A stretch of 40,734 nucleotides of DNA, taken from IMG/VR virus record IMGVR_UViG_3300020195_000966, positions 1 to 40,734 of that record. One strand, given 5' to 3'. Source of the stretch: a virus. Shown in pieces: positions 1 to 6,506 of the stretch. Both the position numbers and the translations under genes were made by a program. Position 1 is the first letter of the stretch; every line of letters starts with the position of its first letter. The notes under the pieces were generated by a model. The model made no database searches and had not been told where the DNA came from. It was given only the letters and a program-made list of their open reading frames with translations.

Positions 1-166
1 CGGTGACACCCGTCGGCCCGGTCGGACCTGTCGCGCCCGTCGGCCCGGTCGCGCCGGTGAAGCCTGTGGGTCCTGTCGGTCCGGTGAAGCCCGTCGCCCC
101 GGCACTGCCGCCGCTCCCAGCTTGCACGTCGAGTGCCGCGCGGGCCGCTGCTGCTGTTGGGATCAT
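1..166 (-). CDS. collagen-like Gly-X-Thr fibre protein, N-terminal part (runs off the window)
   Basis: Only the first 55 codons are present. After a short Ala-rich leader ([12 protein letters not shown]...) and a Gly/Ser stretch, the reading frame becomes an uninterrupted collagen triplet repeat of GFT, GPT, GAT and GVT units. Gly-X-Thr repeats form triple-helical stalks in bacterial and phage fibres such as BclA and phage tail collagens, and their threonines are known O-glycosylation sites. The ATG lies 9 bases after the stop of the upstream glycosyltransferase, and an AGGGAG ribosome site overlaps that stop. The gene therefore belongs to the same operon as the sugar cassette. I infer a tail fibre or appendage stalk. 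The repeat is clear; the C-terminal head that would define its role is outside the window. The opposite-strand Pro-Val-Gly frame is a shadow of this repeat. Confidence 0.75.
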   Translation of the reverse strand, partial: MIPTAAAARAALDVQAGSGGSAGATGFTGPTGPTGFTGATGPTGATGPTGPTGVT

Positions 167-175
167 GGCCGCTCC

Positions 176-949
176 CTATGCTCGGTCCCAGAACGTGATC
201 GGCAGCGACGGGTCGTTCCACGGCGTCTTGTGGCACTGTGCCAGAACCCCGACCGGATCGCCAGGAGGCTCCGCCGGACCCCACTTCGCCTGATACCTCG
301 CCCGGTTCAGCGCGAAGTGGTGCCGGACGTGATGCGCCGCGTCTGGTTCCATCTTTGTCGTCAGAGAACCGTGGTGCAGGAACCTCGCCTCGGGGATCAT
401 CTTCGGCGTGTGCCCGGCGAGGACGACGCGCGTGTAGTAGTCGTTGTCCTCAAAGTAGGCGGGGCGGTAGCGTTCGTCGAACGTCCCGAACCTCTCTGTC
501 GCCCCCCGCCTCAGCATGAAGAAGGCGAAGTCGCAGGAGTCGACGGGCCGCTCGGGCGACGTGTGGTTCCTGTCCAGGCCGCTCCAGATCATCGCCTCGG
601 GGTTCGCCTCTCCCCATGCCGCCATCGCGTCTACGGACTCGGCTTCGGCTTCCACGTCGTTCGCCGTGAGCAGGTACAGGTCGTGTTGGCCCTGGCCGCA
701 CCCCCAATTCCAGGCTCCCGCCACGCTCCGCTCCACTCCGGGCTCGTGCAGGACGCAGACCCGATGCTTCGTCTGCCGCTGGCAGTATCCCTGAAGATCG
801 ATGGGGCCAATCTGGTGAAGCCGTGTGCAGGCGAGGTAGATCGTCAGTTCGTGGACGTCGCTGCGCAGCCTCGCTACGGCCCGCTGCGTCGCTTCGATGA
901 GCGCCGGGTTCTGGTAGATCCAGACGGGGATGGTCACTGCGATCTTCAC
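176..949 (-). CDS. family 2-like (GT-A) glycosyltransferase
   Basis: A 257-residue protein with the outline of a compact GT-A glycosyltransferase. The N-terminal strand is KIAVTIPVW. The donor-site region reads LLTANDVEAE in place of a standard DxD. The C-terminal acceptor region is typical of GT2 enzymes: FGTFDERYRPAYFEDNDY, followed by RFLHHGS. It starts at GTG with AGGAG overlapping the stop of the upstream truncated paralogue, 3 bases away. It closes the sugar cassette and directly precedes the collagen-like gene, so attachment of sugar to that fibre is a reasonable inference. Donor and acceptor cannot be read from the sequence. Confidence 0.75.
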   Translation of the reverse strand: MKIAVTIPVWIYQNPALIEATQRAVARLRSDVHELTIYLACTRLHQIGPIDLQGYCQRQTKHRVCVLHEPGVERSVAGAWNWGCGQGQHDLYLLTANDVEAEAESVDAMAAWGEANPEAMIWSGLDRNHTSPERPVDSCDFAFFMLRRGATERFGTFDERYRPAYFEDNDYYTRVVLAGHTPKMIPEARFLHHGSLTTKMEPDAAHHVRHHFALNRARYQAKWGPAEPPGDPVGVLAQCHKTPWNDPSLPITFWDRA

Positions 950-952
950 CGC

Positions 953-1282
953 TTACTCCTCCACAGCTTCTGGCTGGTAGGCGTCGCCTGCTCGTATGGC
1001 TCGAATTCGCGAATACCCGTTCGCTGCGGCGATCCGGAAGCCGTGTGCGACCGCTTCGTCCGTGGATCGCCAGACGCCGGGTTCATACGCCACGTCTACG
1101 ACCACGGCGTTTGCCCGCTCGCACGCCTCCCGCAGCGGGCCGGGGTTTATCACATGAAGCCGCTCGCACACCAAGTAGACCGTGCTTTCGGCTGGCAACG
1201 AAGCGACGGTATGAAGAACCTGGCGGATGTTGTCCATCACCAGCATTTCCACCGGGATGACGAACGCGTCACTTGCCGCCAT
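953..1282 (-). CDS. truncated glycosyltransferase-like paralogue (N-terminal half only)
   Basis: This 109-residue protein aligns with the first 110 residues of the neighbouring 257-residue glycosyltransferase. Shared segments are T-[VI]-YL-[VA]-C-x-RLH-x-I near residue 40, the EPGV-x-RS motif near residue 70, and an A-x-D at the donor site. It stops just where the acceptor half should begin. An ATG with GAGGAG six bases upstream and a 14-base overlap with the previous gene support translation. It could be a duplication remnant, a nucleotide-sugar-binding partner of its neighbour, or a decayed gene. The frame is intact to a clean stop that carries the next gene's ribosome site, which favours retention. 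Confidence 0.6.
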   Translation of the reverse strand: MAASDAFVIPVEMLVMDNIRQVLHTVASLPAESTVYLVCERLHVINPGPLREACERANAVVVDVAYEPGVWRSTDEAVAHGFRIAAANGYSRIRAIRAGDAYQPEAVEE

Positions 1283-1826
1283 GATGCTCCTCGCAGTTGT
1301 AAATCACGTCGCAGCACCATCGGATGCCGTGGCTGTTCACCGTCGCGACGATGCAGTCGAAGTCGCTCCCGTTGCCGATGCCCCACGGCTTCAATTGGTC
1401 CCGCGGGCACGCCAACTGCGCGCCGCCGACGTTGCCGAATTGCATGACTGGCTCTCTCCACAGGACTTTCCCGTAGTGCAGCATCCTGAACACCAGCGGC
1501 TTGTGGAACCGCATGTTCCGGCGCACGGCCGCCACCGCCCCGTCAAGCAGCTTGTCGTCGTCGTCCAAGTGCATGATCCAGTCGGCCCCTGATCGTGCGA
1601 TGCCGTGGTTGCGCTGCGCGTTGCCGAACATGCTGACCGGGTCGCTGTGGTGGCTGTAGCGAACTCGCGGGTCACGAACCTCGTCGACCGCAGCCTCCGC
1701 GTCTGGCCGATGCCCGTCGCCAACCACTTCGATCGTGGTGTCGGCGTCGAGCTGGTGCATGGCGCTGGCGATGGCTCGCGGTAGCGTGGCGCGTCCGAGG
1801 GTCGGCAGGATGATCGCCAGCTTCAC
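1269..1826 (-). CDS. glycosyltransferase family 2 protein
   Basis: A 185-residue GT-A type enzyme. It begins KLAIILPTLGRATLPRAI, the usual GT2 opening strand and helix. It has QRNHGIARSGADWIMHLDDDD near residues 71-95, where the DDDD holds the divalent metal and nucleotide sugar. It is short for GT2 (typically 230-300 residues) and lacks a long C-terminal acceptor region, ending in a Cys/His-containing tail (IRWCCDVIYNCEEHH). GTG start; a GTGA overlap of four bases with the dehydrogenase gene and a GAGGAGG ribosome site indicate translational coupling. A role in the virion or surface glycan pathway is inferred from the cassette. Confidence 0.8.
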   Translation of the reverse strand: MKLAIILPTLGRATLPRAIASAMHQLDADTTIEVVGDGHRPDAEAAVDEVRDPRVRYSHHSDPVSMFGNAQRNHGIARSGADWIMHLDDDDKLLDGAVAAVRRNMRFHKPLVFRMLHYGKVLWREPVMQFGNVGGAQLACPRDQLKPWGIGNGSDFDCIVATVNSHGIRWCCDVIYNCEEHHGGK

Positions 1827-2629
1827 GGCGCCACCTCCTCGGCCTTCTCTGCGGCCGCCGCCACATCGGCTGCGAACGCCGCGTCGGTCAGTGGCATCGT
1901 GCCGTCACGCACGCTCCGGGCGAACGTGTCGAGCATCGACTGCAACGGTTCTGGCGCGTCTTGCTGCTGATCGCTTTCCGCTAACGCCCCGTGCTTCGCT
2001 CTTGCACGCCACCGCCGTTCGCGCGGCCCGTAGGTGGCTTTGATGCGGAAGGTTCCCGTCGCCAGCCAGTCCCCCCTGATGTCCGCCTGATCGTGCGACA
2101 GGGTGGCGGCCGTGACTCGCGGCACCTCTCCTGAGGCCATCCGCAAGATGGCCAGGTCGTGTACGGCCAGATCCCAGAGCGCGCCTGCGCCGCCGTGGCG
2201 CGGCCTATCAGCCGACCTGACGGCGCTGATGCCGTTTGCATGCCTGGCGGCCGCGCAGAAGAACGGCGCGTCGCCCAAGTAGCACGAGACGTAGTCCACC
2301 ATGACCGTGCATCCCGCCTCGCGTGCCGCACGGTGGATCTCCATGCACGCCGCCGACGCTGCCGCCAGAGGCTTCGCGGCGATAACATGCTTGCCTCGTC
2401 GCAAGGCTTCCAGCACCAACGGAGCGACACTCTGAAGCGGCACGGAAACAACAACTGCGTCGCTCTGCCTCCATAGGCTGTCGAGGCTTGCCGTAGCGCA
2501 GGCGACGCCCTGAGTCGCGACGGGGTCAATGTCCCACGCCGCCACGAGCTCGCAGCATCGAGAACGGCCGATTGCGGAAGCGACCCGCGAGCCCCACACG
2601 CCATATCCTATTTGCCCGATGCGAAGCAT
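1823..2629 (-). CDS. Gfo/Idh/MocA-family sugar oxidoreductase
   Basis: A 268-residue NAD(P)-dependent dehydrogenase. The Rossmann signature GYGVWG is at residues 8-13. The family EKP motif appears as AKP with lysine near residue 86. The substrate-domain D-L-A-V-H-D motif, with the conserved Asp and His, is near residues 153-158. It is about 60-80 residues shorter than most family members. The ATG overlaps the TGA of the aminotransferase gene (TGATG). Next to an aminotransferase and a hexapeptide acyltransferase, it matches the WbpB/WlbA position in pathways that oxidise C3 of a nucleotide sugar before amination. The specific sugar is inferred only as a 3-amino-3-deoxy type. A much longer open frame upstream is an overlap with the aminotransferase gene in another frame. 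Confidence 0.8.
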   Translation of the reverse strand: MLRIGQIGYGVWGSRVASAIGRSRCCELVAAWDIDPVATQGVACATASLDSLWRQSDAVVVSVPLQSVAPLVLEALRRGKHVIAAKPLAAASAACMEIHRAAREAGCTVMVDYVSCYLGDAPFFCAAARHANGISAVRSADRPRHGGAGALWDLAVHDLAILRMASGEVPRVTAATLSHDQADIRGDWLATGTFRIKATYGPRERRWRARAKHGALAESDQQQDAPEPLQSMLDTFARSVRDGTMPLTDAAFAADVAAAAEKAEEVAP

Positions 2630-3429
2630 CACGATCCCCTTCCAAGTCGCGCACGCACCACCGCCGCCGCCGCTTCGGCTATGGGGCAGTCGCCGGTGAT
2701 GCCACGGTTCCTGTATGCCGGCGTGTCGTAGACGACGTTCGGATAATAGCCGTCCGCGACTCCGTATCGCCCCAGCCCGGAAAGAACTGCTCCCCAATGG
2801 CTGGTCAGGACGTGCAGACCGATCACCGCCAAGGGCTCCGCCATTCGGAAGTTGAAGCCGACGTGATGAAAGCTCCTCCCGCCCGAATCGCCCTGGTTGA
2901 CGATGGCGCGGATCGCGGCCTCGTCCAGTCGCGATCCCGTCGGGAAAGCGATCATGCCGCCCTCGAACGTGGACAGATTCTTGGTCCGGTAGAAGCTGAA
3001 GCACCCTGCGTCGCCAACCGTTCCAGCCATACGTCCGTCGCGTTCTGCGCCGAGGGCCTGGCACGCATCCTCTATGATGACGGCCCCGGCGGCGGCACTG
3101 CGGACGCCTTCCATGTCGCACACCTTGCCGAAGAGATGCACAGGGACGACTGCTCGCGTGGTGGCACGCATCCGTTGCCGTAGCGAACCCGGATCCAGAA
3201 GCAAATCGCTAGGCGTCACGTCGGCGAACACTGGCGTGGCCCCGGCGAACAAGATTGCATTCGCGGTCGCGATGAAGGTGAAGGGGCTCGTCACCACCGT
3301 GTCCCGCTGCGTCATCTTCATCGACATCATGCAGGCGGCGAGCGCGGCCGTTCCGCTGTTGACCGCGATGGCGGCCCGGACGCCCAGCTTTTCGGCGAAC
3401 GCCGACTCGAACTCGCGAACAGCGCCCAT
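2629..3429 (-). CDS. DegT/DnrJ/EryC1-family sugar aminotransferase
   Basis: A PLP-dependent sugar aminotransferase of 266 residues. Visible features are NSGTAAL (phosphate-binding start), the IEDACQA aspartate near residue 121 that contacts the pyridine nitrogen, and the Schiff-base lysine in SFYRTKNLSTFEGG near residue 150. A GFNFRMAEP substrate loop follows. Family members are usually 360-400 residues. Here the region between the NFRM loop and the C-terminal DCPIAEAAA helix is shortened by about 90-100 residues. I chose the ATG with AGGA eight bases upstream, 11 bases after the acyltransferase stop, over an ATG 66 bases earlier that would overlap that gene. Likely WbpE/WlbC-like amination of a 3-keto nucleotide sugar. 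Confidence 0.82.
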   Translation of the reverse strand: MGAVREFESAFAEKLGVRAAIAVNSGTAALAACMMSMKMTQRDTVVTSPFTFIATANAILFAGATPVFADVTPSDLLLDPGSLRQRMRATTRAVVPVHLFGKVCDMEGVRSAAAGAVIIEDACQALGAERDGRMAGTVGDAGCFSFYRTKNLSTFEGGMIAFPTGSRLDEAAIRAIVNQGDSGGRSFHHVGFNFRMAEPLAVIGLHVLTSHWGAVLSGLGRYGVADGYYPNVVYDTPAYRNRGITGDCPIAEAAAAVVRARLGRGS

Positions 3430-3440
3430 GCTCCAGTCCT

Positions 3441-3839
3441 TTACCGTATGGGGGACATCGTGGCCTGCGCCCGTGCGCCGACCCACAACGTCCACGCCGG
3501 CACGTCCCGATCAACTATCGAGCCCGCGGCGATCATGGCCCCTTCGCCTATGCTGATGCCAGGCAGAAGGATCGCCCCCGCGCCGATGGAAGCGCCGCGT
3601 TGCACCGTGACGCCTCGCCGAGTCCATTCCCCAGACGCCCGCGGCCAGTTGTCGTTCGTGAAGCAGCAGTGCGGCCCCACGAACACCTCGTCGCCCAGGA
3701 CCGTTCCGGGGCAGATGAACGCGAAGGCTTGTATCTTGCACTTCGCCCCGACGACAGCCCCGCCTATTTCGGCGAACGCCGCGACGCGTGTGCCAACACC
3801 AATCGCCGAGCCGTACACGTTGGCGGTTGGGTGAATCAT
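3441..3839 (-). CDS. left-handed beta-helix (hexapeptide) sugar N-acyltransferase
   Basis: A 132-residue acyltransferase built of hexapeptide repeats ([LIV]-G-x4) along almost its whole length, from VYGSAIGVGTRVAAFAEIGG to ISIGEGAMIAAGSIV. The middle carries VGPHCCFTNDNWPRA, the FTND..PR loop seen in N-acetyltransferases acting on 3- or 4-amino sugars (WbpD/WlbB and QdtC type). It is short, as in single-domain members that trimerise. It sits directly before the DegT and Gfo/Idh genes, completing a dehydrogenate-aminate-acylate set. Acetyl-CoA as donor is family knowledge, not visible here. Confidence 0.8.
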   Translation of the reverse strand: MIHPTANVYGSAIGVGTRVAAFAEIGGAVVGAKCKIQAFAFICPGTVLGDEVFVGPHCCFTNDNWPRASGEWTRRGVTVQRGASIGAGAILLPGISIGEGAMIAAGSIVDRDVPAWTLWVGARAQATMSPIR

Positions 3840-3861
3840 CGGCTAAGGGCACGCCTCGGCC

Positions 3862-4701
3862 CTACCTCTTTATCAGCAGATTCCAGACCCGGTTGGGGTC
3901 ACTGGCGGCTACCTCACGCGGTTCCACCGGCTTCCACCAGCCGTCGTAGCCGATGTTGTGCAGCACCCCGACGTTGCAGCGATCCATCGCCTCGGCAAGA
4001 AGCTGCTTCTGGACATCCTCCGGGCCAAGAAGGAAGCCCGCGTGCTCGAACAGGATGCTGCACTTCGGATTGGCGTCCATCAGGGCCTGCGCGCCACGGA
4101 TGACTTCGTAGTCCATGCCCTCCGCGTCGATCTTGATGAAGTGGACATCGCCTCGGACGAGAGCGTCCAGCCGCGACACGCCGACCGGCTCCGAGCACTC
4201 GTCCTGCCGATGCGGATGGTCCTTCGGCGAGGGCAGCAGGGACGCGGAAGTCGGGTTCCCTCGCTTCCACCGCAGAACGCCTTCAGAGACGCTATCCCCG
4301 ATGGCCAGCGGGCTTGCGTCCGCGTTGGAGCATCCGTTGATTCGAGTGTTCTCTTGCAGGAACTCGAAGCTGCGGCTGTTCGGCTCGAAGGCGAAGACGT
4401 GGCCCTCGGTCGCGAGCTTGGACAGCAGGACGGTGAAGACGCCGTGGTTCGCCCCCACGTCGATGCACCGCCAGTTCGGCTTCACGAAGCGGACCACGGC
4501 CATCGCCGTCCACGACTCCCAGAAGCCGTCGAGGATCAGGTGCGGCCCCATGTGCTCGTCGGCCAAGTCGACGTAGAAGGGATACTGCCCGAAGAGGCGG
4601 CACATCGCCCGCATCGGGTTGATCGGGTGGGAGGCAGACCGCAGCCTGCACCAGTCCTCGAACTCGTCTCGCGACCGCTCGCACAGCTTCCGAATGTCCA
4701 T
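3862..4701 (-). CDS. FkbM-family SAM-dependent methyltransferase
   Basis: A 279-residue class I methyltransferase. The SAM-binding motif is CIDVGANHGVFTVLLSKL, then VFAFEPNSRSFEFL (acidic ribose-binding loop) and the FkbM signature HFIKIDAEGMDYEVIRGA. FkbM enzymes methylate hydroxyls of sugars and polyketides, and they are common in glycan-decoration clusters. I chose the ATG one base after the stop of the upstream transferase gene; a longer frame upstream only overlaps that gene. Together with the neighbouring sugar genes it suggests an O-methylated sugar, although the acceptor is unknown. Confidence 0.82.
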   Translation of the reverse strand: MDIRKLCERSRDEFEDWCRLRSASHPINPMRAMCRLFGQYPFYVDLADEHMGPHLILDGFWESWTAMAVVRFVKPNWRCIDVGANHGVFTVLLSKLATEGHVFAFEPNSRSFEFLQENTRINGCSNADASPLAIGDSVSEGVLRWKRGNPTSASLLPSPKDHPHRQDECSEPVGVSRLDALVRGDVHFIKIDAEGMDYEVIRGAQALMDANPKCSILFEHAGFLLGPEDVQKQLLAEAMDRCNVGVLHNIGYDGWWKPVEPREVAASDPNRVWNLLIKR

Positions 4702-4702
4702 G

Positions 4703-6355
4703 TCACCCCGCTTGGTTGCTGACCGCCTGCGGAACCATCTCGACCTTGCACCGCTCGTGGTCCAGCCACTCGCCGCGCCAGACCCCGTCGCCCCCTTCAC
4801 GGAGCAACATCGTCGGAACGTAGTCGACGTTCAGGATGGCGAGAATGCCGTCGAGAACCGACCAGAAAATCTCGCACCGGGCCGAGCCCTTGCCGATCCG
4901 GTTGTCCTCCAGAAGCCGCATGGCCCGGTCGTCGATGCCCAGCCTGCGATAGCGGAACGTCGACCCGATGAGGCGTCTCTGCGTCACGCGGTCCTTTCCC
5001 GAAGGAGACTCATTGTACCACAATCGGCCGCTCCAGACACGCCTTAAATCCTCCAAATGACGGTGGCAATGGGCGGCATTCGTCAGGCAGTCCTGGCCGT
5101 GGGGATAGCCGTGGAGCGTCGGCTTGTTCTGGCAGCCGTGCTCGAAAAGCAGGTTGCCGTCGAGGCCGTATTGGTGGATGGCCCCGCCGTTCCAGCCGCA
5201 CGACTTCTCGGGCATGGCGTAGTCGCGCCCCACCTTCGCCCAGGCCAGATGGTAGATCGACTTGTCCCCGAAGACGAACTTGTAGGTCCAGTCGCTGTGG
5301 TCGTTGAGGAACTTCGCGACGGCGATCTCGTGGTGGCACTTCCGCTTGTCGATGACGAACTGGCCGGACTCGAAGTCCACGTTGGCGCGATGCTTCATGC
5401 CCAGGTTCTCCCACACGACGGGAGGGAGCCATTCGGTGCGGCCGTCCACCTGCCCTTGGGGCGGAAGGTCGGGCCAGAAGATCGCGCCCGTGTCGCGGTA
5501 GCGGCGCTCGCCAAAGAGCGGCGTCGGGTCCGCGATGGGGATGTTGTCGGCATCGAGGAACAGGACTTCTTCGTGGCTGCACGCCATGACGGCCGCCAGC
5601 TTCGACTCCCAACCGGCCAGGATGCGGAACTTCTCCTGCTTCTCGAACTCACGCAGGTCGATGACGGAAACGTCGTGCGCGGCGAAGAGTGCGGTCAGGG
5701 TCGGATCCCATTCGAGCGGGCCGAGGTGCGCGAACGTGATCGGGAGCTTGCAGCCGAGCCGGCGCAGTTCCTTCACCATGACCCACGCGCCCGGCAGGTA
5801 GCCGTGGTCGAGGCATTTGCCGCTGGACCAGCCCGACTTCGCGGAGACGCATGAGACGATGCCGCGGCCCTTGTAGCGGCCTTCCGGGAAGATCGGGGCG
5901 GCGACGGCCACCTCGTCCAGAAGCTGGATGTGCGCGTCGCGGACGTTGTCCCATCCCGTCCACCCTTCCGGGAAATTGCCGGGCGGGCCACGCAGGACTT
6001 CGGCGACCGTGGCGACCGGGGTGTTCGGTCGAATCTCTTCGGGAGTCGGCATCGTCTCCTCGTACTCTTCGCAGGACAGGCAGCAGGCGGCAGACCCGTT
6101 GTTCGGACCCTTGGTGCAGCGATCGTGGACTTCGCAGTCGTAGACGTGCTTGGAGTCGCAGTCACACGGCGCGCGTTCAAGGATCGGCCCCAGAAACCTA
6201 CACGACTTCGTGCGGCCTGGCAAGACCGGCGACGACACGTTCTGGCCGTCTCCGTCCCAGAGGGATCGGTAGTCGAATCGCGTCGTGTAGAGCATGCAGA
6301 TGTGGCACGTCTCTGGCTGCGGCGGTTCGGCGGCGTGTTGGCACGGACGCGGCAT
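4703..6355 (-). CDS. GT71/MNN1-like glycosyltransferase with Cys-rich N-terminal domain
   Basis: A 550-residue protein of two parts. Residues 1-105 are cysteine-rich (PRPCQH, CHIC, CRFLG, CDCDSKHVYDCEVHDRC, CCLSC), probably metal-binding. The rest resembles the MNN1/GT71 mannosyltransferase fold. It has VLFLDADNIPIADPTPLF with DAD near residues 268-270, then GAIFWPDL, ESGQFVIDK and FGDKSIYHLAWAK in the family's order. Such enzymes transfer mannose or related sugars in eukaryotes; bacterial and phage relatives are poorly characterised. I chose the start at MPRPCQH, with an AGGGTG ribosome site; an ATG 51 bases upstream is possible. It is the first gene of the sugar cassette. Confidence 0.75.
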   Translation of the reverse strand: MPRPCQHAAEPPQPETCHICMLYTTRFDYRSLWDGDGQNVSSPVLPGRTKSCRFLGPILERAPCDCDSKHVYDCEVHDRCTKGPNNGSAACCLSCEEYEETMPTPEEIRPNTPVATVAEVLRGPPGNFPEGWTGWDNVRDAHIQLLDEVAVAAPIFPEGRYKGRGIVSCVSAKSGWSSGKCLDHGYLPGAWVMVKELRRLGCKLPITFAHLGPLEWDPTLTALFAAHDVSVIDLREFEKQEKFRILAGWESKLAAVMACSHEEVLFLDADNIPIADPTPLFGERRYRDTGAIFWPDLPPQGQVDGRTEWLPPVVWENLGMKHRANVDFESGQFVIDKRKCHHEIAVAKFLNDHSDWTYKFVFGDKSIYHLAWAKVGRDYAMPEKSCGWNGGAIHQYGLDGNLLFEHGCQNKPTLHGYPHGQDCLTNAAHCHRHLEDLRRVWSGRLWYNESPSGKDRVTQRRLIGSTFRYRRLGIDDRAMRLLEDNRIGKGSARCEIFWSVLDGILAILNVDYVPTMLLREGGDGVWRGEWLDHERCKVEMVPQAVSNQAG

Positions 6356-6406
6356 TGCACACCCTGTTCGTGGTATACGGGGGGTCCGGAACCCCTTCAG
6401 GAGCAT

Positions 6407-6506
6407 GTCCCATGAGCATCACGGCGAAGACTCTGGCAACCAATGTACTCGCGTGCGCGTTCGCCTTTCAAGGGGGCGTCGCATGGCCGCATGGTCTCGC
6501 CATCGC
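6407..6506. other. intergenic gap between Ser-Gly repeat gene and sugar cassette
   Basis: No convincing gene or sigma70-like promoter is visible. On the cassette side, just beyond this gap, GGGGT (6381-6385) and ACCCC (6391-6395) form a small hairpin at the head of the transferase gene. This is the longest non-coding stretch between the tail genes and the sugar genes, so it is a candidate place for separate regulation. Confidence 0.4.

Noticed and set aside
122-1447. Long plus-strand open frame opposite the sugar genes
   Set aside because: It is a high-GC shadow of the minus-strand glycosyltransferase genes; composition is Arg/Pro-rich and no ribosome site or family motif is present.
1823-3121. 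432-residue version of the sugar dehydrogenase
   Set aside because: The first 164 codons overlap the aminotransferase gene in another frame and are low-complexity; the real ATG overlaps the aminotransferase stop (TGATG).
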